Shown: positions 18,901 through 27,785 of the stretch, piece after piece
Layout: every line of letters begins with the position of its first letter
How positions within the stretch are numbered: position 1 is the first letter of the stretch
IMG/VR virus record: IMGVR_UViG_3300044695_008209
Location: 62,001 to 126,000 of that record
Origin: a virus
Reading direction: 5' to 3' (one strand)
Length of the DNA: 64,000 bases
Notes under the pieces: generated by a model
What the model saw: only the letters and a program-made list of their open reading frames with translations
The model's database searches: none
What the model was told of the DNA's origin: nothing
Program-made: the position numbers and the translations under genes

Positions 18901-20837
18901 CGACCAACCCGACCACCGGGGCGGAGTACGCCGTCGACGACGTCGTCCCCGCGATGTCGGCCCTCTCGAAGAGCATCGTGGTCGACGACTACCTGACGGA
19001 CCCCCTGTGGTGGAAGTCGAGCAACTCCACAGGAGCGACCGAGCTCCAGAAGTTCCACACCTGGCAGGTGCTCGTGGACTCCAGCCAGGTGGACTCCCGC
19101 GACATCCCGCTCATCACCGATTTCTGCCTCGGGATCCGCCCGATCTACACGAAGCCGAAGGTCGTGTTGGTCCTCTACCTCTACGACACCGTGACCATCG
19201 AGGAGCAGCTGACGCTGTCCGGGGACCTGTTCCTCTACGACGACCCGATCCTGAGCCTGGAGTCGACGCATATGGTCGACTCCTACAACGGCAGCGGCCT
19301 GGCGCACCGCGTCTTCGACTACGGATCCTTCTCCACCAGGACGCTCTTCGAGGGAGCGGACCTGGTCACGACAGTAGGCACCGGGGTCGTGACTTCCGCG
19401 CGTGGCGGGTTCCTGAGCGTGCTCGACGCGGACCCCCTGGCACATGCGCCCAACGAGCCGGTGGCCATCCTCCTGGGCGTCAACAGCGCCTTCGAGGAGG
19501 GCGTCTACTACCGAGGGACCCCGCTTGTGCGTACGGGGGACATCCTGTTCATCCGCGATGGCGCCAACCGCGGTCGCTACTCGGTCGTCTCGGTCGACAG
19601 CGACACCCAGCTCACGGTTGACGAGCTCCCGGACTACCCCCCGACGACGCGCCCGGCGGCGGAGATCGAAGCCGGCACGGACCAGACCTTCCAGATCCAG
19701 CGGGAGGACTCCTACATTCTCGTCTCCGGCGCGGGCACCGTGTTGAGCAACGCCGGTGCCGGCGACGACGTCACCAGCGTGGTCGAGGACATGACCGGCG
19801 GCTTCCGCTGGAACGGCGTCGCCGTCGGCGACATCCTCGTCATCACCAGTCTGGGGGACGGCATCGTTCCCGGCACCCACGAGGTGCTGGAGGTCGGTGT
19901 GTGGAACGCCGGCGATCGGGAGGACCTCGACACGAAGCTGGTCGTGCGCGGCACGCTGAACGTCGGGGGCGCGTTCACCTACTACGTGATGCGCGACGGC
20001 CTCCGCACGAACCCGCTGGTCGAGATCACGGACCTGGTCCTCACGGTCGGATCGAGCGTGGTGTCGAGCGCGCTCACGAACTTCGAGCTCCTGTACCTGC
20101 GCCCGGGCGACCAGCTCGAGATCCTGATGGGCACCTATGCAGGGCAGTTCTTCGACATCATCGACACCCCCTCCTCCACCAGCGCGCACCTCCGCAACTT
20201 CACCTCGACCGTGAACGACCCTGGGACCGTTGCGCGGGTGGTGCGCCCGACCATCTTCGAGAGCGGGGACCCTCGCGATGAGGACTGGGAGCTCGAGAAG
20301 TTCTGCCTGAGCGACGACGTCACCGTGACGATCCTCGAGCCCCGTGTAGACGTCGTGGGCCCGCTTGCAGACCTCGATTTGACCCTCGATACGACAGACC
20401 CCCTGCCGGAGAACTGGACCGCGACGGCGACGTCTGCAACGGACCTCGCGGTGGCCGGTGTCCTGCCGGGGGACAAGCTGTCCATCGAGAACGCGCACGC
20501 CAACTCCGGGGTGTTCGAGGTGGTCAGCGTCGCTGGAACCTCCGCGGTCATCCGCGGGCTGTGGGGGTCGGAGGAGAACCCCGTGGCGGGGTCGTTCTCC
20601 GCGCTCGACCCCGCCTGGGACGTGGTGGATGACACGGCCACCCTCACCACCCTGCCCCTGCCCTCCGGACTGGCCGCCCTCGACGGCGTTGTGCTGCCGG
20701 GCGACGTACTGGTCGTGGATGGAGTAGGCTCCTTCGTCGTGGCCTCTGCTTCTGGCGCGGTGCTCACGCTCACCCGTGATACGGGAGTGAACCCCCTCGC
20801 CAGCTATACTGGTCGAGTCACGCGGAGATCTGTCTGA
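15993..20837 (+). CDS. Giant tail protein with N-terminal PKD domain
   Basis: A 1614-residue protein starting right after the preceding stop. Residues about 12-113 form a PKD domain (RLNGRASTSADGSELSYAWS, then GEYTISLVV). Residues about 125-190 are helical and aromatic (SSFWKMVERNAVFSTLWSGY) and recall the start of gpI/gp7-type tail proteins that follow gpJ in contractile phages. The rest is a series of beta modules with the GV-x-GD...G-x-Y-x-V pattern (for instance around 310-360, 760-810, 1170-1210, 1265-1300, 1360-1400 and 1480-1520). It is probably a baseplate or tail-fibre network protein. The stop overlaps the next ATG as TGATG. Confidence 0.68.
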   Translation: MPPTRTSAFHGFTVEPARTKPVAGIDPSSSSKVVGAIIRLNGRASTSADGSELSYAWSFSSTPLGSTVTELTSVDDDGSVVTFVPDVTGEYTISLVVSTPYRSSDPVTATVEATTVLLPLSLRTTPDGKIIFNVVSSFWKMVERNAVFSTLWSGYMQSTANDMLRAFQVDYGKSIDTIQEMFQRRWIAYSPALELDSAQCTAVYGRHQGGSGAFTVSGVLAGVGVIVSDREVVLLDGTPTTSAVGSSLVVYTSDGSPGNLGEYTINRLNSDNSGYIISSAAVFPAPLDDRIAALTTLVTVAGSTTIYDADLLQDFVALGVTAGDVLRLESGSDSGYYTVTAVNVGNVRTFTVDRAPTKTRASRAGTIFNAVRISAAKVASSATSTVFLPADEADLTVFEARTLAGAGTVISAYEIVVEPRHVLSGMIGERLYLTTGGSSGRSFTITGLNTAGNGYRVGASFGVATYPTEVTYSLTSNADVTDRVLILEDEAYEIVSATYDSGVDPEDGGRGAAWIVVLAEATAPTGREGMSWRIAATLSTTEYEDLEELGVTAGDLLILEATRSDVGFAGEVPCYIFGATGSKISFDLGKALPALGAYGSLSDQEVLDLATGLRIPRVYEDDAGDVQIILTAEEVQALVLSTAFQSTYSNVPLTSSTAIALDPYTITFSVKKVIRNCRIPVDETLLSVPSLFEYIAEPTTGVNADGENILVTDYGTVTTLDRAPLELVENRDYTISAEGNVSGTNLATTAGSGVLEIPGGDLLDRDLRVGDFIDITSGLDQDRYYVSSVLDSEHVRTLTADGGTPSTTASSLRYTIVRRVQGNFIRFVDGMFTPDSPAPDRFWAQLSLFDNNPTIEDNFGILVGVTKEQLDEYGSSQVSYRGAVRALMYAWASGPTIRNVTVGNHVLMGLPVTEVRGNIIDVDANYDTSRSRGRVLVEDLTPEGQPSGLVRAYFYSSSVEGGLAAFQGLATNPTTGAEYAVDDVVPAMSALSKSIVVDDYLTDPLWWKSSNSTGATELQKFHTWQVLVDSSQVDSRDIPLITDFCLGIRPIYTKPKVVLVLYLYDTVTIEEQLTLSGDLFLYDDPILSLESTHMVDSYNGSGLAHRVFDYGSFSTRTLFEGADLVTTVGTGVVTSARGGFLSVLDADPLAHAPNEPVAILLGVNSAFEEGVYYRGTPLVRTGDILFIRDGANRGRYSVVSVDSDTQLTVDELPDYPPTTRPAAEIEAGTDQTFQIQREDSYILVSGAGTVLSNAGAGDDVTSVVEDMTGGFRWNGVAVGDILVITSLGDGIVPGTHEVLEVGVWNAGDREDLDTKLVVRGTLNVGGAFTYYVMRDGLRTNPLVEITDLVLTVGSSVVSSALTNFELLYLRPGDQLEILMGTYAGQFFDIIDTPSSTSAHLRNFTSTVNDPGTVARVVRPTIFESGDPRDEDWELEKFCLSDDVTVTILEPRVDVVGPLADLDLTLDTTDPLPENWTATATSATDLAVAGVLPGDKLSIENAHANSGVFEVVSVAGTSAVIRGLWGSEENPVAGSFSALDPAWDVVDDTATLTTLPLPSGLAALDGVVLPGDVLVVDGVGSFVVASASGAVLTLTRDTGVNPLASYTGRVTRRSV
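20805..20810 (+). promoter_or_regulatory. Candidate -10 hexamer TATACT
   Basis: TATACT lies 32 bases upstream of the ATG at 20837, inside the end of the preceding coding sequence. The spacing is like that of the hexamers at 910 and 62038. There is no clear -35. Confidence 0.27.
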
Positions 20838-21028
20838 TGCTACGCAAGCTCCTGAAGGAAAGGACCAAGGTGCTGGACTCCCTCCGGATCTTCGGCGGGA
20901 GGCGTGCAGCGGGCGAGCGCGGCATGCGCATGCCCGATGGGTCTCCGGTGCCGGTCGAGCACATCATGAAGACCTTCGGGGTGACCCGAGAGCGCGCGGT
21001 CGAGATCGCGCAGAGGCAGACCCGATGA
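20837..21028 (+). CDS. Small basic protein
   Basis: A 63-residue, strongly basic protein (many Arg and Lys) overlapping both neighbours by four bases or fewer. The last ~25 residues (VEHIMKTFGVTRERAVEIAQ) look like a short UBA- or helix-turn-helix-type helical unit. It may be a nucleic-acid-binding or assembly factor, but the family is unknown. Confidence 0.65.
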   Translation: MLRKLLKERTKVLDSLRIFGGRRAAGERGMRMPDGSPVPVEHIMKTFGVTRERAVEIAQRQTR

Positions 21029-21648
21029 GCCCCTTCCACATCTTCCGCAAGATCCTCCCCGCGCGGCTCTTCTCCGACGTCTTCAAGCACAACCCGCAGA
21101 TCAAGGGTCACTTCCAGCTGGAGACCCGCGAGGGCGGGAAGCTGCGTCAGCGCACCGAGGGCTTCAACATCTGGACGCTGACGGGCCGCGAGTACATCGC
21201 CGAGATCGTCGCCCTGCAGGCCCGGAGTCCGAGGACGACCTTCCGTGACGACCGCATCGCCTACATCGGCATGGGCTCGGGCGCGCAGGCCGAGGTCTCC
21301 AGCATCGAGTCCCTCGTGGACCCGGTGGTCTACAAGACCGGAGAGTACCTGGCCGCCCTCGACGCCCCCGCCACGTTCCCCACGTCGGGCACGGCGACGA
21401 CGAACACCGCGGTGCGCTTCGTGCGCGAGTTCTCCCAGGGGGAGATCAGCCTCGGGTACAACGTCGTCCTGACGGAGGCGGGGCTCTTCACGGACGGGGA
21501 CCCCAACGACAACTGGGACTACGTCACCCCGGTCACCGACTTCGCCACGGCCGCAGGCCGTGCGCCGATGGCCTACAAGACCTACGAACCCATCACGAAG
21601 ACGGTTGACTTCACCCTTCGGGCGATCTGGGATCTCCGAATCGTGTAG
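21025..21648 (+). CDS. Virion structural protein, function unknown
   Basis: A 207-residue protein overlapping the previous gene by four bases (ATGA). After a basic amphipathic start (residues 1-20) it is beta-rich, with Gly turns such as YIGMGSGAQA and TEAGLFTDGDPNDNWD. The pattern recalls small phage proteins adjacent to tail fibres, where such a domain ends in LRAIWDLRI. It directly precedes the giant fibre-like gene, so a fibre connector is a reasonable inference. Confidence 0.65.
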   Translation: MSPFHIFRKILPARLFSDVFKHNPQIKGHFQLETREGGKLRQRTEGFNIWTLTGREYIAEIVALQARSPRTTFRDDRIAYIGMGSGAQAEVSSIESLVDPVVYKTGEYLAALDAPATFPTSGTATTNTAVRFVREFSQGEISLGYNVVLTEAGLFTDGDPNDNWDYVTPVTDFATAAGRAPMAYKTYEPITKTVDFTLRAIWDLRIV

Positions 21649-21662
21649 CAAGAGGAACCACA

Positions 21663-24600
21663 ATGTCGACGAAGTACACCCGCCGCCCGTTCGCCATGGG
21701 CAACACCGCCAACCCGGTCGTGGTCACGCCCGAGCTGCGCGGTTCGCTGATGAAGGATGCGTCGGGCGAGTTCCCCGCGCTCTCGGTTCCCAGCGAGCTC
21801 GCAATCGAGACGGAAGAGCCCACCACCTCGGGGGGCGTGTCGGCCGTGTTCAGCACGTCGGCCACGATGACGCAGATCCTCGCGGACATCAACGGTACCG
21901 CAGGCCTGGTCGGCTTCGTGACGGCGGAGGAGGTCGAGGGGTGTCTCGTCCTGAAGAGCGCCGGTGCGGGAGAGGGTGCCTACGTCCGCATCATGCCGCC
22001 CGTCTCCGGGTTCGACGACGCGTCGGCGGTCTTCGGCTTCGACGTACATCCGCACCCCCTCGCCACGGTCTCTGCCGGCGACCTCCTCGATGCACCGGTG
22101 CGCCCGCGCCAGCAGATCAACCCGGTCGGCACGAAGTTCATCGCGACGGGAGAGGACCGTGTGGGGTCTGCGTACAACCGCGCCCTTCAGACGCTCTCCT
22201 TGAACAGCGACACGCTCTACACCTGGCTGCAGCGGTCCGTCGCCCGGCCCGTCTCCATCACGGTCGACGCCGTCGAGCATGCGGCGTACCTGACCACCAA
22301 CGCGGACGGCAGCATCGCGCAGGTCGACCTCTCCGACCTCTCCGCGTTCGACGCGTCTCTCGGGGATGTGCGCCTCTGCGTCGGGGGCACTGCAGGCCTC
22401 ACGAGGGACAGCACCCTCAACGAGATCGCGGAGCTCTACGAGGTCACGGACACCGGCCTGAAGGAGATCCCCGCGCAGGACCGGACCGTCCGGGTCGGTG
22501 CCGTCACGCGCGGGAAGCGCACGGCCGTACTCCCGACGTTCGCGGACGACGCGAGTGTTCCCACCACTCCCGTCCCGAACACCCTCCTCACCACGGCCGA
22601 CGGCGGAAACGCCCTCGGCGTCGACCGCGCGAAGCACGCCGGCGTGGTCATCACGGAGATCCGCCAGCGCACGACCATCGTCTGCACGGGGGCGACCTTC
22701 GTCACCAGCGGGGTCACAGCCGGGGACATCGCCACGATCTCCGGGGCCGCCATCAGCAGCCCGTTCAACCACGACGGTGCCTACCTCGTGGAGACGGTGG
22801 TCTCCGAGGAGGAGCTCGTCCTCCGCCCGGTCGACACGTCCGAGACGGTGCGCGAGCTCAATCCGGAGACGGGCGCCTTCGGCTCGGTGGTCATCTCCTC
22901 CGGCGGAGAGTGGGAGCGGTCCCTCTGGGTCTCGTTCTACCCGCCGATCCCGCGGATGCCCGAGGACGGGAAGATCGTCCTCACCATCCCGGTGGAGGCC
23001 GCCCTGGGGTCCCTGGCGCTCGCCGACCTGGTCAAGGGCAGCACGCGCACGAACAACAACGTCGACGGGTGGGCACTCCTCAACCTCTGGCGCGGGCTGA
23101 CGCTCGCCGGCGTGTACCAGGGCATGTCCGGACAGAACGGCAGCGGGTTCTTCGGCGCCATCACACACCGCCCCCTGCGCGCGGACCGTCAGGCTGCTGC
23201 TGCGACCTCGGCGGGTACGACCTCGCGCAGCAGCACCGGAGCTGCCGTCCTGGACGCGCACACGCTCCGCCTCACGGCCGCGGCAGCGGACCGCTTCGAC
23301 ACCTCCGATGTCGGCCTCACGATCCTCCTCAACGCCGGCCCTCTCCTCGCGAACGAGCCGTGGACGATCGTGCGCCTGATCGACAACGCCACCGCCGAGC
23401 TGGCCCCTCCCATCTTCCGCACGGGGTACCAGGAGCCGGACGGAACGACCGTGGCGGTGACGTCCTGGAGTGTGGTCGAGGGTGACGCCATCGACCTTCA
23501 CGGGACGATGCACGTTGTCTCACCCGAGTTCTTCGGGGAGGGAGACACCGCGCCAGCGGAGGGCGGCTACGTCTTCTCTCGCGAGCAGCGTGATGTGGGC
23601 ACCACCGACCCGCCGGTGCCCGGGCTCTTCTCCTTCCTGCACCTCGAGCGCATCCGCCTCACCAACGGCGGCACCAACATCACCATCACGACGGCGGGGC
23701 CCATCTCGGCCGACGACGTGCTGCCTCTCAGCTTCGCGCCCGAAGACACCTCGAACATCTTCGGGGAGACCTACGAGACCAAGACGGGCGCGGCGCAGTC
23801 CTCCCTCACCTTCGTCCGCATCCTGAACGGGAAGAACGCGGGCCTGTACCGCGTGAAGGATGTGAAGGACTCGAGCATCAGCTCCAACGCCGTCACCGTC
23901 CAGCGCCTCGACGGGACGCCTGTCGTGTTCACCGCAGAGGCCGAGGCCCAGATCGCGTTCTACAACGCGAAGGTGGGCATGTCCGTGCCCATCTACGGCG
24001 GGCCCGGCGCGGTGGGGATGTGGGGCGCGGCGCTGAGCCTCCTCGCAGACGCTGAGGAGACAGGCATCGCCGCCGACTTCGGGCTGCGCCTGGGCTGGCG
24101 CGGCGCCGGCGGCGGCATCATCGCCTACGTCAACGACCCGGAGTTCAAGTCCTTCGACAACGGCGACGGCGGCGACGGCCCGCTCATCACGGCCATCCTC
24201 CACGCGCCTGCGGACGGCATCGACCTCAAGGTGATCGGCGCGGACACCGGCAGTAGCGCGCGGCGGTCGTCCTTCGGCTTCCGCATCCGCGCGCACACCA
24301 GCCGGCACGACTACTCCCTCTCGAACCCTGGCCCGAGCGGCTCCCTCTTCCACTCCAACGCCTCCTTCGGCGGGTACATCGGGCAGACCGGGAAGGATCC
24401 CGCCCTCGTCCTCGTGAAGCACGATGCGGACGAGGCCGGCGACGAGACCACGCAGTACTCCAAGCTGACCCCCAGTGCGACGCTGGCTGTCGGGCGTGCA
24501 GGCGCCTCGAGCGTCGATGACCTCTCGGGTCCCGCAGGGCGGGGCTCTGCCGTCGAAGCCGCAGGCTCCGTCTACGTCTACAGGCACACCTTCGAGGCCG

Positions 24601-27260
24601 GCACCAACCCGGCGTGGAGCGAGGGTGGCATCTACTCCGAGGACGTCGTCGGAGCCGGGCGCTGGCTCTACCCGATCGTCGGGGTCTACGACTTCGGCGC
24701 CTCTCCGTACTACGGGACCGGGTCCTTCTCTGGGTGGGAGGCCCCCACTCAGCTCGGAACCCAGGGACAGGTCTACCCCCCGTCGGTGGGAGATGCCGAC
24801 CCGGCCGCGGAGATGCTCGCGCCCGACTACACCATCTTCAACTTCGCACACTCCGGAATCGCGCACTTCGCAGATGTGACCGTGATGGTGCCTGCACTGA
24901 CGGCCCCGTTCAACCGTCTCGTCGGGCTGCGCTTCAAGCTCAACGACCCGACTGCCTTCCTCGACCAGACCGAGTTCGCCATCGTCGGTGCTGTCGTGTC
25001 TGCGGAGAACCGTCTATACCTCGCGCTGCACTCGGAGACCGAGACAATCGCAGTCGACGCTGGACACGAGCGGTACTTCAAGATCCTCGGGCACCGCTGG
25101 CACGAGGCGCACCTCAACATCGGGGAGTTCTTGCTCTTCGGCACCAGCATGGGCCGCGGGGAGCTGGAAGTGATCCCGCTGATCGGGGTGCTCACGGACG
25201 ACGTCAACAACGCACTGGCGCGCGGGCCCTTTGCAGCACCTTCCGACCCAGAGCTGCAGACAGTCGAGGCCCTCTCGCCCTACTCGTGGACCGGCCATGA
25301 TGGAGTCCGCATCGGACTTGCGACGAGCTTGGCAGGGATGCCTGGTGTAGACGTCACGGCAGCGGCGTACTCGGGGGCGGTGTCGTGGCCTGGCGGTGCG
25401 TACACGTTCGCGCACCACGGGTGGGCTGCGGATTCCTTCGAGCCACGCGGCGCCTTCCCCAACTTCGCGTCCGTCGCGGTCGATCGAGCTCTCGACGCAG
25501 AGAACCCGACTCTCGACAGCACGTACAAGGGCTCACTGCTCGTCAATGACGTGGCGATCTCGTTCCCATTCGTCGGCACTGCCGGTCAGCTGACGTGGTC
25601 CGAGAAGTGGGGCGGCTGTCTTCACCTGAACCGTAGTTCAGTAGGTTCTTCCGTACAGATGCGGGTCTGGAGACCTGGGCACTCTGTCGTGTTCAAGGGA
25701 CACCTGTCGCTCCGTCTGACCCTTCTCCTTCAGGTGCAGAACTCGAAGTCCATGACCCTGGCGCTGCGAAAGGCGAACGGCACCGTCGTGGCGACCGGGA
25801 ACGCTTCCATCACGAGCAGCGTGACCCCCCAGGAAGTCGTCGTTGACCTGAGCGTTCTCGACGAGTCCGTCCTCCACGAGGGTGCTGCGGGTGCTGTGGC
25901 GGCGGACCGCAGCGCGGAGATGATCTTCCCCACGCTCGACGTCTTCGTGCAGAACTCTGGCGACGACGTCTACCTGCTCGAGTTCAGGGTTGAGCAGCTG
26001 ACCAAGCCGGTTCTGCATGACGGACCCCTCCTCGTGGCAGGCCCCGTCCTCGCGCACTCCTTCCGGTACGCCGAGGCGGTCAAGGGGTACGACACCCGCG
26101 GCCCACTGGATGCCGACATGCTCACGGGCAGCGGCTACGGCCTCGTCAGCGGGTCCCTCGACCCCATCCTCGCTCCGGCCCCGGACTCGGTCTGGGACCG
26201 AATCGGAGCGCAGGAGGTCGACGGTACCCCTGGGCGGATCCGCGCGAACTTCGGCGGAGGCGGGAGTGTCTGGTACCAGCTGGTCGCGCCCAGGGAGCTC
26301 TTCTTCTCCAAAGGACCCACCTCCGCCACCATCACCCTGGTGAACGGCGCGTACGACCCGCTCCTCTTCATCTACAAGACCTGCGACACGACCGGGGCAG
26401 ACCCGGACATCCACAGCGAGAACTTCCAGCTGCCGGGCAGGACTGGGTTCTCGGTACCGTTCGACCCTCCGCACGGGGCGCTGCTCACATCTCTCGCGCT
26501 CAGCATGAGCTTTCGCCCCAACTACCACACCGGGGACGACGACCTCCATTGGGGCATCTTCCGCACCCTGGACGCGTCAGGGGTCATCTCGTTGGGAAGC
26601 AGTGCTACGGCCAAGGGCGTCTTGGACAAGGCGAAGAACGACACGGCTGCAGGGGTCTACGTGGACCTCTGGAGGCACAACACGCTGGACATGGGGATCG
26701 CAGAACCCCAGAACGCCGAGTTCAGCGAGACACTGCCCCCCTTCGGATATCCGGAGCGCATCGCGCGGCTCACCGTCGACCTGTCGGGAGTGACGCCTCC
26801 GACGTGGCGTGCAAACCAGGTGGACCCTGCGAAGATCCCCTACTACACGGGCGCGGGAAAAGACGTGTTTGCGGGCCAGGAGCACTTCGTCCGGAAGAGC
26901 TGGGATCTCCTGCAGGCAGTCGACCCCGAGTACCAGCAAGCACTGCGTGTTGACCGCAGGCAGTACACGTACTTCATCACGATCTCGTTCTGGGGCGGCC
27001 CGCGGGATACGAGCACTCTCGACGGGAGCACTGTCTACGCGTACTCCCGGGCCCTTGGGTTCGGAACGATGGCAGAGTACAACGATGGGTCCGCGCTGGG
27101 CGGCACTCTGAGCGACCCCGCAGTTCGGGTAGCGGCTGGGTACCCAGGAGAGTACGGGGGTCCGAACGGCGAGGACGCCATGCACTTCCCGCCACAGGCG
27201 AAGTTCCGCGGCGCCCGACTTGGGTGGATCACTGATCGGTCCGGAAATGGTGGCTGGTAG
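21663..27260 (+). CDS. Giant fibre-like virion protein
   Basis: A 1865-residue protein with an AGAGGAAC ribosome site upstream. It is mostly beta-rich and acidic; no chaperone or enzyme motif is evident. Residues about 340-380 carry one copy of the GD-type beta module (GVTAGDIATISGA). The C-terminal third (from about base 25000) has visibly more A/T third positions and more aromatic, His and Trp residues than the first two thirds. That fits an exchanged receptor-binding region. The gene ends with no gap against a convergent - strand gene at 27261. The role as a host-recognition fibre is inferred from size, position and mosaicism. Confidence 0.65.
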   Translation: MSTKYTRRPFAMGNTANPVVVTPELRGSLMKDASGEFPALSVPSELAIETEEPTTSGGVSAVFSTSATMTQILADINGTAGLVGFVTAEEVEGCLVLKSAGAGEGAYVRIMPPVSGFDDASAVFGFDVHPHPLATVSAGDLLDAPVRPRQQINPVGTKFIATGEDRVGSAYNRALQTLSLNSDTLYTWLQRSVARPVSITVDAVEHAAYLTTNADGSIAQVDLSDLSAFDASLGDVRLCVGGTAGLTRDSTLNEIAELYEVTDTGLKEIPAQDRTVRVGAVTRGKRTAVLPTFADDASVPTTPVPNTLLTTADGGNALGVDRAKHAGVVITEIRQRTTIVCTGATFVTSGVTAGDIATISGAAISSPFNHDGAYLVETVVSEEELVLRPVDTSETVRELNPETGAFGSVVISSGGEWERSLWVSFYPPIPRMPEDGKIVLTIPVEAALGSLALADLVKGSTRTNNNVDGWALLNLWRGLTLAGVYQGMSGQNGSGFFGAITHRPLRADRQAAAATSAGTTSRSSTGAAVLDAHTLRLTAAAADRFDTSDVGLTILLNAGPLLANEPWTIVRLIDNATAELAPPIFRTGYQEPDGTTVAVTSWSVVEGDAIDLHGTMHVVSPEFFGEGDTAPAEGGYVFSREQRDVGTTDPPVPGLFSFLHLERIRLTNGGTNITITTAGPISADDVLPLSFAPEDTSNIFGETYETKTGAAQSSLTFVRILNGKNAGLYRVKDVKDSSISSNAVTVQRLDGTPVVFTAEAEAQIAFYNAKVGMSVPIYGGPGAVGMWGAALSLLADAEETGIAADFGLRLGWRGAGGGIIAYVNDPEFKSFDNGDGGDGPLITAILHAPADGIDLKVIGADTGSSARRSSFGFRIRAHTSRHDYSLSNPGPSGSLFHSNASFGGYIGQTGKDPALVLVKHDADEAGDETTQYSKLTPSATLAVGRAGASSVDDLSGPAGRGSAVEAAGSVYVYRHTFEAGTNPAWSEGGIYSEDVVGAGRWLYPIVGVYDFGASPYYGTGSFSGWEAPTQLGTQGQVYPPSVGDADPAAEMLAPDYTIFNFAHSGIAHFADVTVMVPALTAPFNRLVGLRFKLNDPTAFLDQTEFAIVGAVVSAENRLYLALHSETETIAVDAGHERYFKILGHRWHEAHLNIGEFLLFGTSMGRGELEVIPLIGVLTDDVNNALARGPFAAPSDPELQTVEALSPYSWTGHDGVRIGLATSLAGMPGVDVTAAAYSGAVSWPGGAYTFAHHGWAADSFEPRGAFPNFASVAVDRALDAENPTLDSTYKGSLLVNDVAISFPFVGTAGQLTWSEKWGGCLHLNRSSVGSSVQMRVWRPGHSVVFKGHLSLRLTLLLQVQNSKSMTLALRKANGTVVATGNASITSSVTPQEVVVDLSVLDESVLHEGAAGAVAADRSAEMIFPTLDVFVQNSGDDVYLLEFRVEQLTKPVLHDGPLLVAGPVLAHSFRYAEAVKGYDTRGPLDADMLTGSGYGLVSGSLDPILAPAPDSVWDRIGAQEVDGTPGRIRANFGGGGSVWYQLVAPRELFFSKGPTSATITLVNGAYDPLLFIYKTCDTTGADPDIHSENFQLPGRTGFSVPFDPPHGALLTSLALSMSFRPNYHTGDDDLHWGIFRTLDASGVISLGSSATAKGVLDKAKNDTAAGVYVDLWRHNTLDMGIAEPQNAEFSETLPPFGYPERIARLTVDLSGVTPPTWRANQVDPAKIPYYTGAGKDVFAGQEHFVRKSWDLLQAVDPEYQQALRVDRRQYTYFITISFWGGPRDTSTLDGSTVYAYSRALGFGTMAEYNDGSALGGTLSDPAVRVAAGYPGEYGGPNGEDAMHFPPQAKFRGARLGWITDRSGNGGW

Positions 27261-27617
27261 CTAAGGGGGAACCCCGAAGGGCTCAGACCTCCTCGCAGAT
27301 GAGGCCCTGCGTGCCCAGGCCAGCGGCTGCCACCCCAGAGGGCAGCAGTCGTTGTAGTCCACCGAGCGATCCTCGCCCTCCACAGAGCACGTGGAGGGGA
27401 GCAGGACTCCGTCCTCCATGCGCCTGCCGGCGTACACCTCGATGAGCCGCTTCGGCGACGCGGGCATCTCGTCGATGGAGATCACCCCACTCACTTCGAC
27501 AGGTTTCAGCTCGAGGACGGGCATCGACGTGACCTCGAAGGCGCCGCACTCCTCGGGAACGTCGTCGGCGCGAGCAGCGGAGCAGGAGAGGAGGAGGATC
27601 AGGAAGATGTGTCGCAT
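27261..27617 (-). CDS. Small exported lipoprotein with a possible C-terminal frameshift
   Basis: A 118-residue protein. Residues 1-18 are a signal peptide with lipobox LLSC, so Cys12 could be lipidated and the protein anchored outside the inner membrane. A second possible cleavage follows ARA. Six Cys residues are seen in all, with a CCPLGW motif near residues 90-95. The last ~22 codons have poor G/C third-position bias, while the -1 frame from about 27320 to 27283 has almost perfect bias and ends GLICEEV. The natural C-terminus may therefore lie in that frame. Candidate roles are an outer spanin-like or superinfection-exclusion lipoprotein; neither is proven, and no partner spanin is visible nearby. 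Confidence 0.65.
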   Translation of the reverse strand: MRHIFLILLLSCSAARADDVPEECGAFEVTSMPVLELKPVEVSGVISIDEMPASPKRLIEVYAGRRMEDGVLLPSTCSVEGEDRSVDYNDCCPLGWQPLAWARRASSARRSEPFGVPP

Positions 27618-27624
27618 AGAAACT

Positions 27625-27655
27625 CCGGGTTGTACTTACTTATGACACAACCCGG
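27625..27655. repeat. Perfect inverted repeat upstream of the lipoprotein gene
   Basis: CCGGGTTGT and ACAACCCGG form nine-base perfect arms around a 13-base AT-rich spacer, eight bases from the lipoprotein start codon. It could be an operator, an RNA hairpin masking the start, or a weak terminator. Confidence 0.6.
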
Positions 27656-27679
27656 GCACGCGTTTCACGACTAAAGAGA

Positions 27680-27709
27680 GCGGGCGGAGCGCTTTCGCAC
27701 TCCGCCCGC
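27680..27709 (-). terminator. Rho-independent-type terminator of the DNA-metabolism strand
   Basis: A ten-base perfect GC-rich stem (GCGGGCGGAG with CTCCGCCCGC) has a ten-base loop. On the - strand it is followed by TCTCTTT. It lies downstream of the last gene of the - strand run (27786) and upstream of the lipoprotein gene, so it should separate the two transcripts. Confidence 0.65.
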
Positions 27710-27727
27710 CTCAGTGGGCTGCCGCTG

Positions 27728-27779
27728 CCGGGGTACCTACTGCCGATGTCCCCTGCGGGGGTGCGATCGGTAGCCCCGG
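27728..27779. other. Structured non-coding stretch with nested hairpins
   Basis: An outer stem pairs CCGGGG with CCCCGG, followed inward by CTA/TAG, CCGAT/ATCGG, and an inner hairpin CCCC-TG-CGGGG. The bulges are small. The element sits between the last - strand coding frame and the terminator. It could be a structured 3' UTR protecting the transcript or a small RNA; I see no coding frame in 27710-27785. Confidence 0.4.
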
Positions 27780-27785
27780 AGCAGC

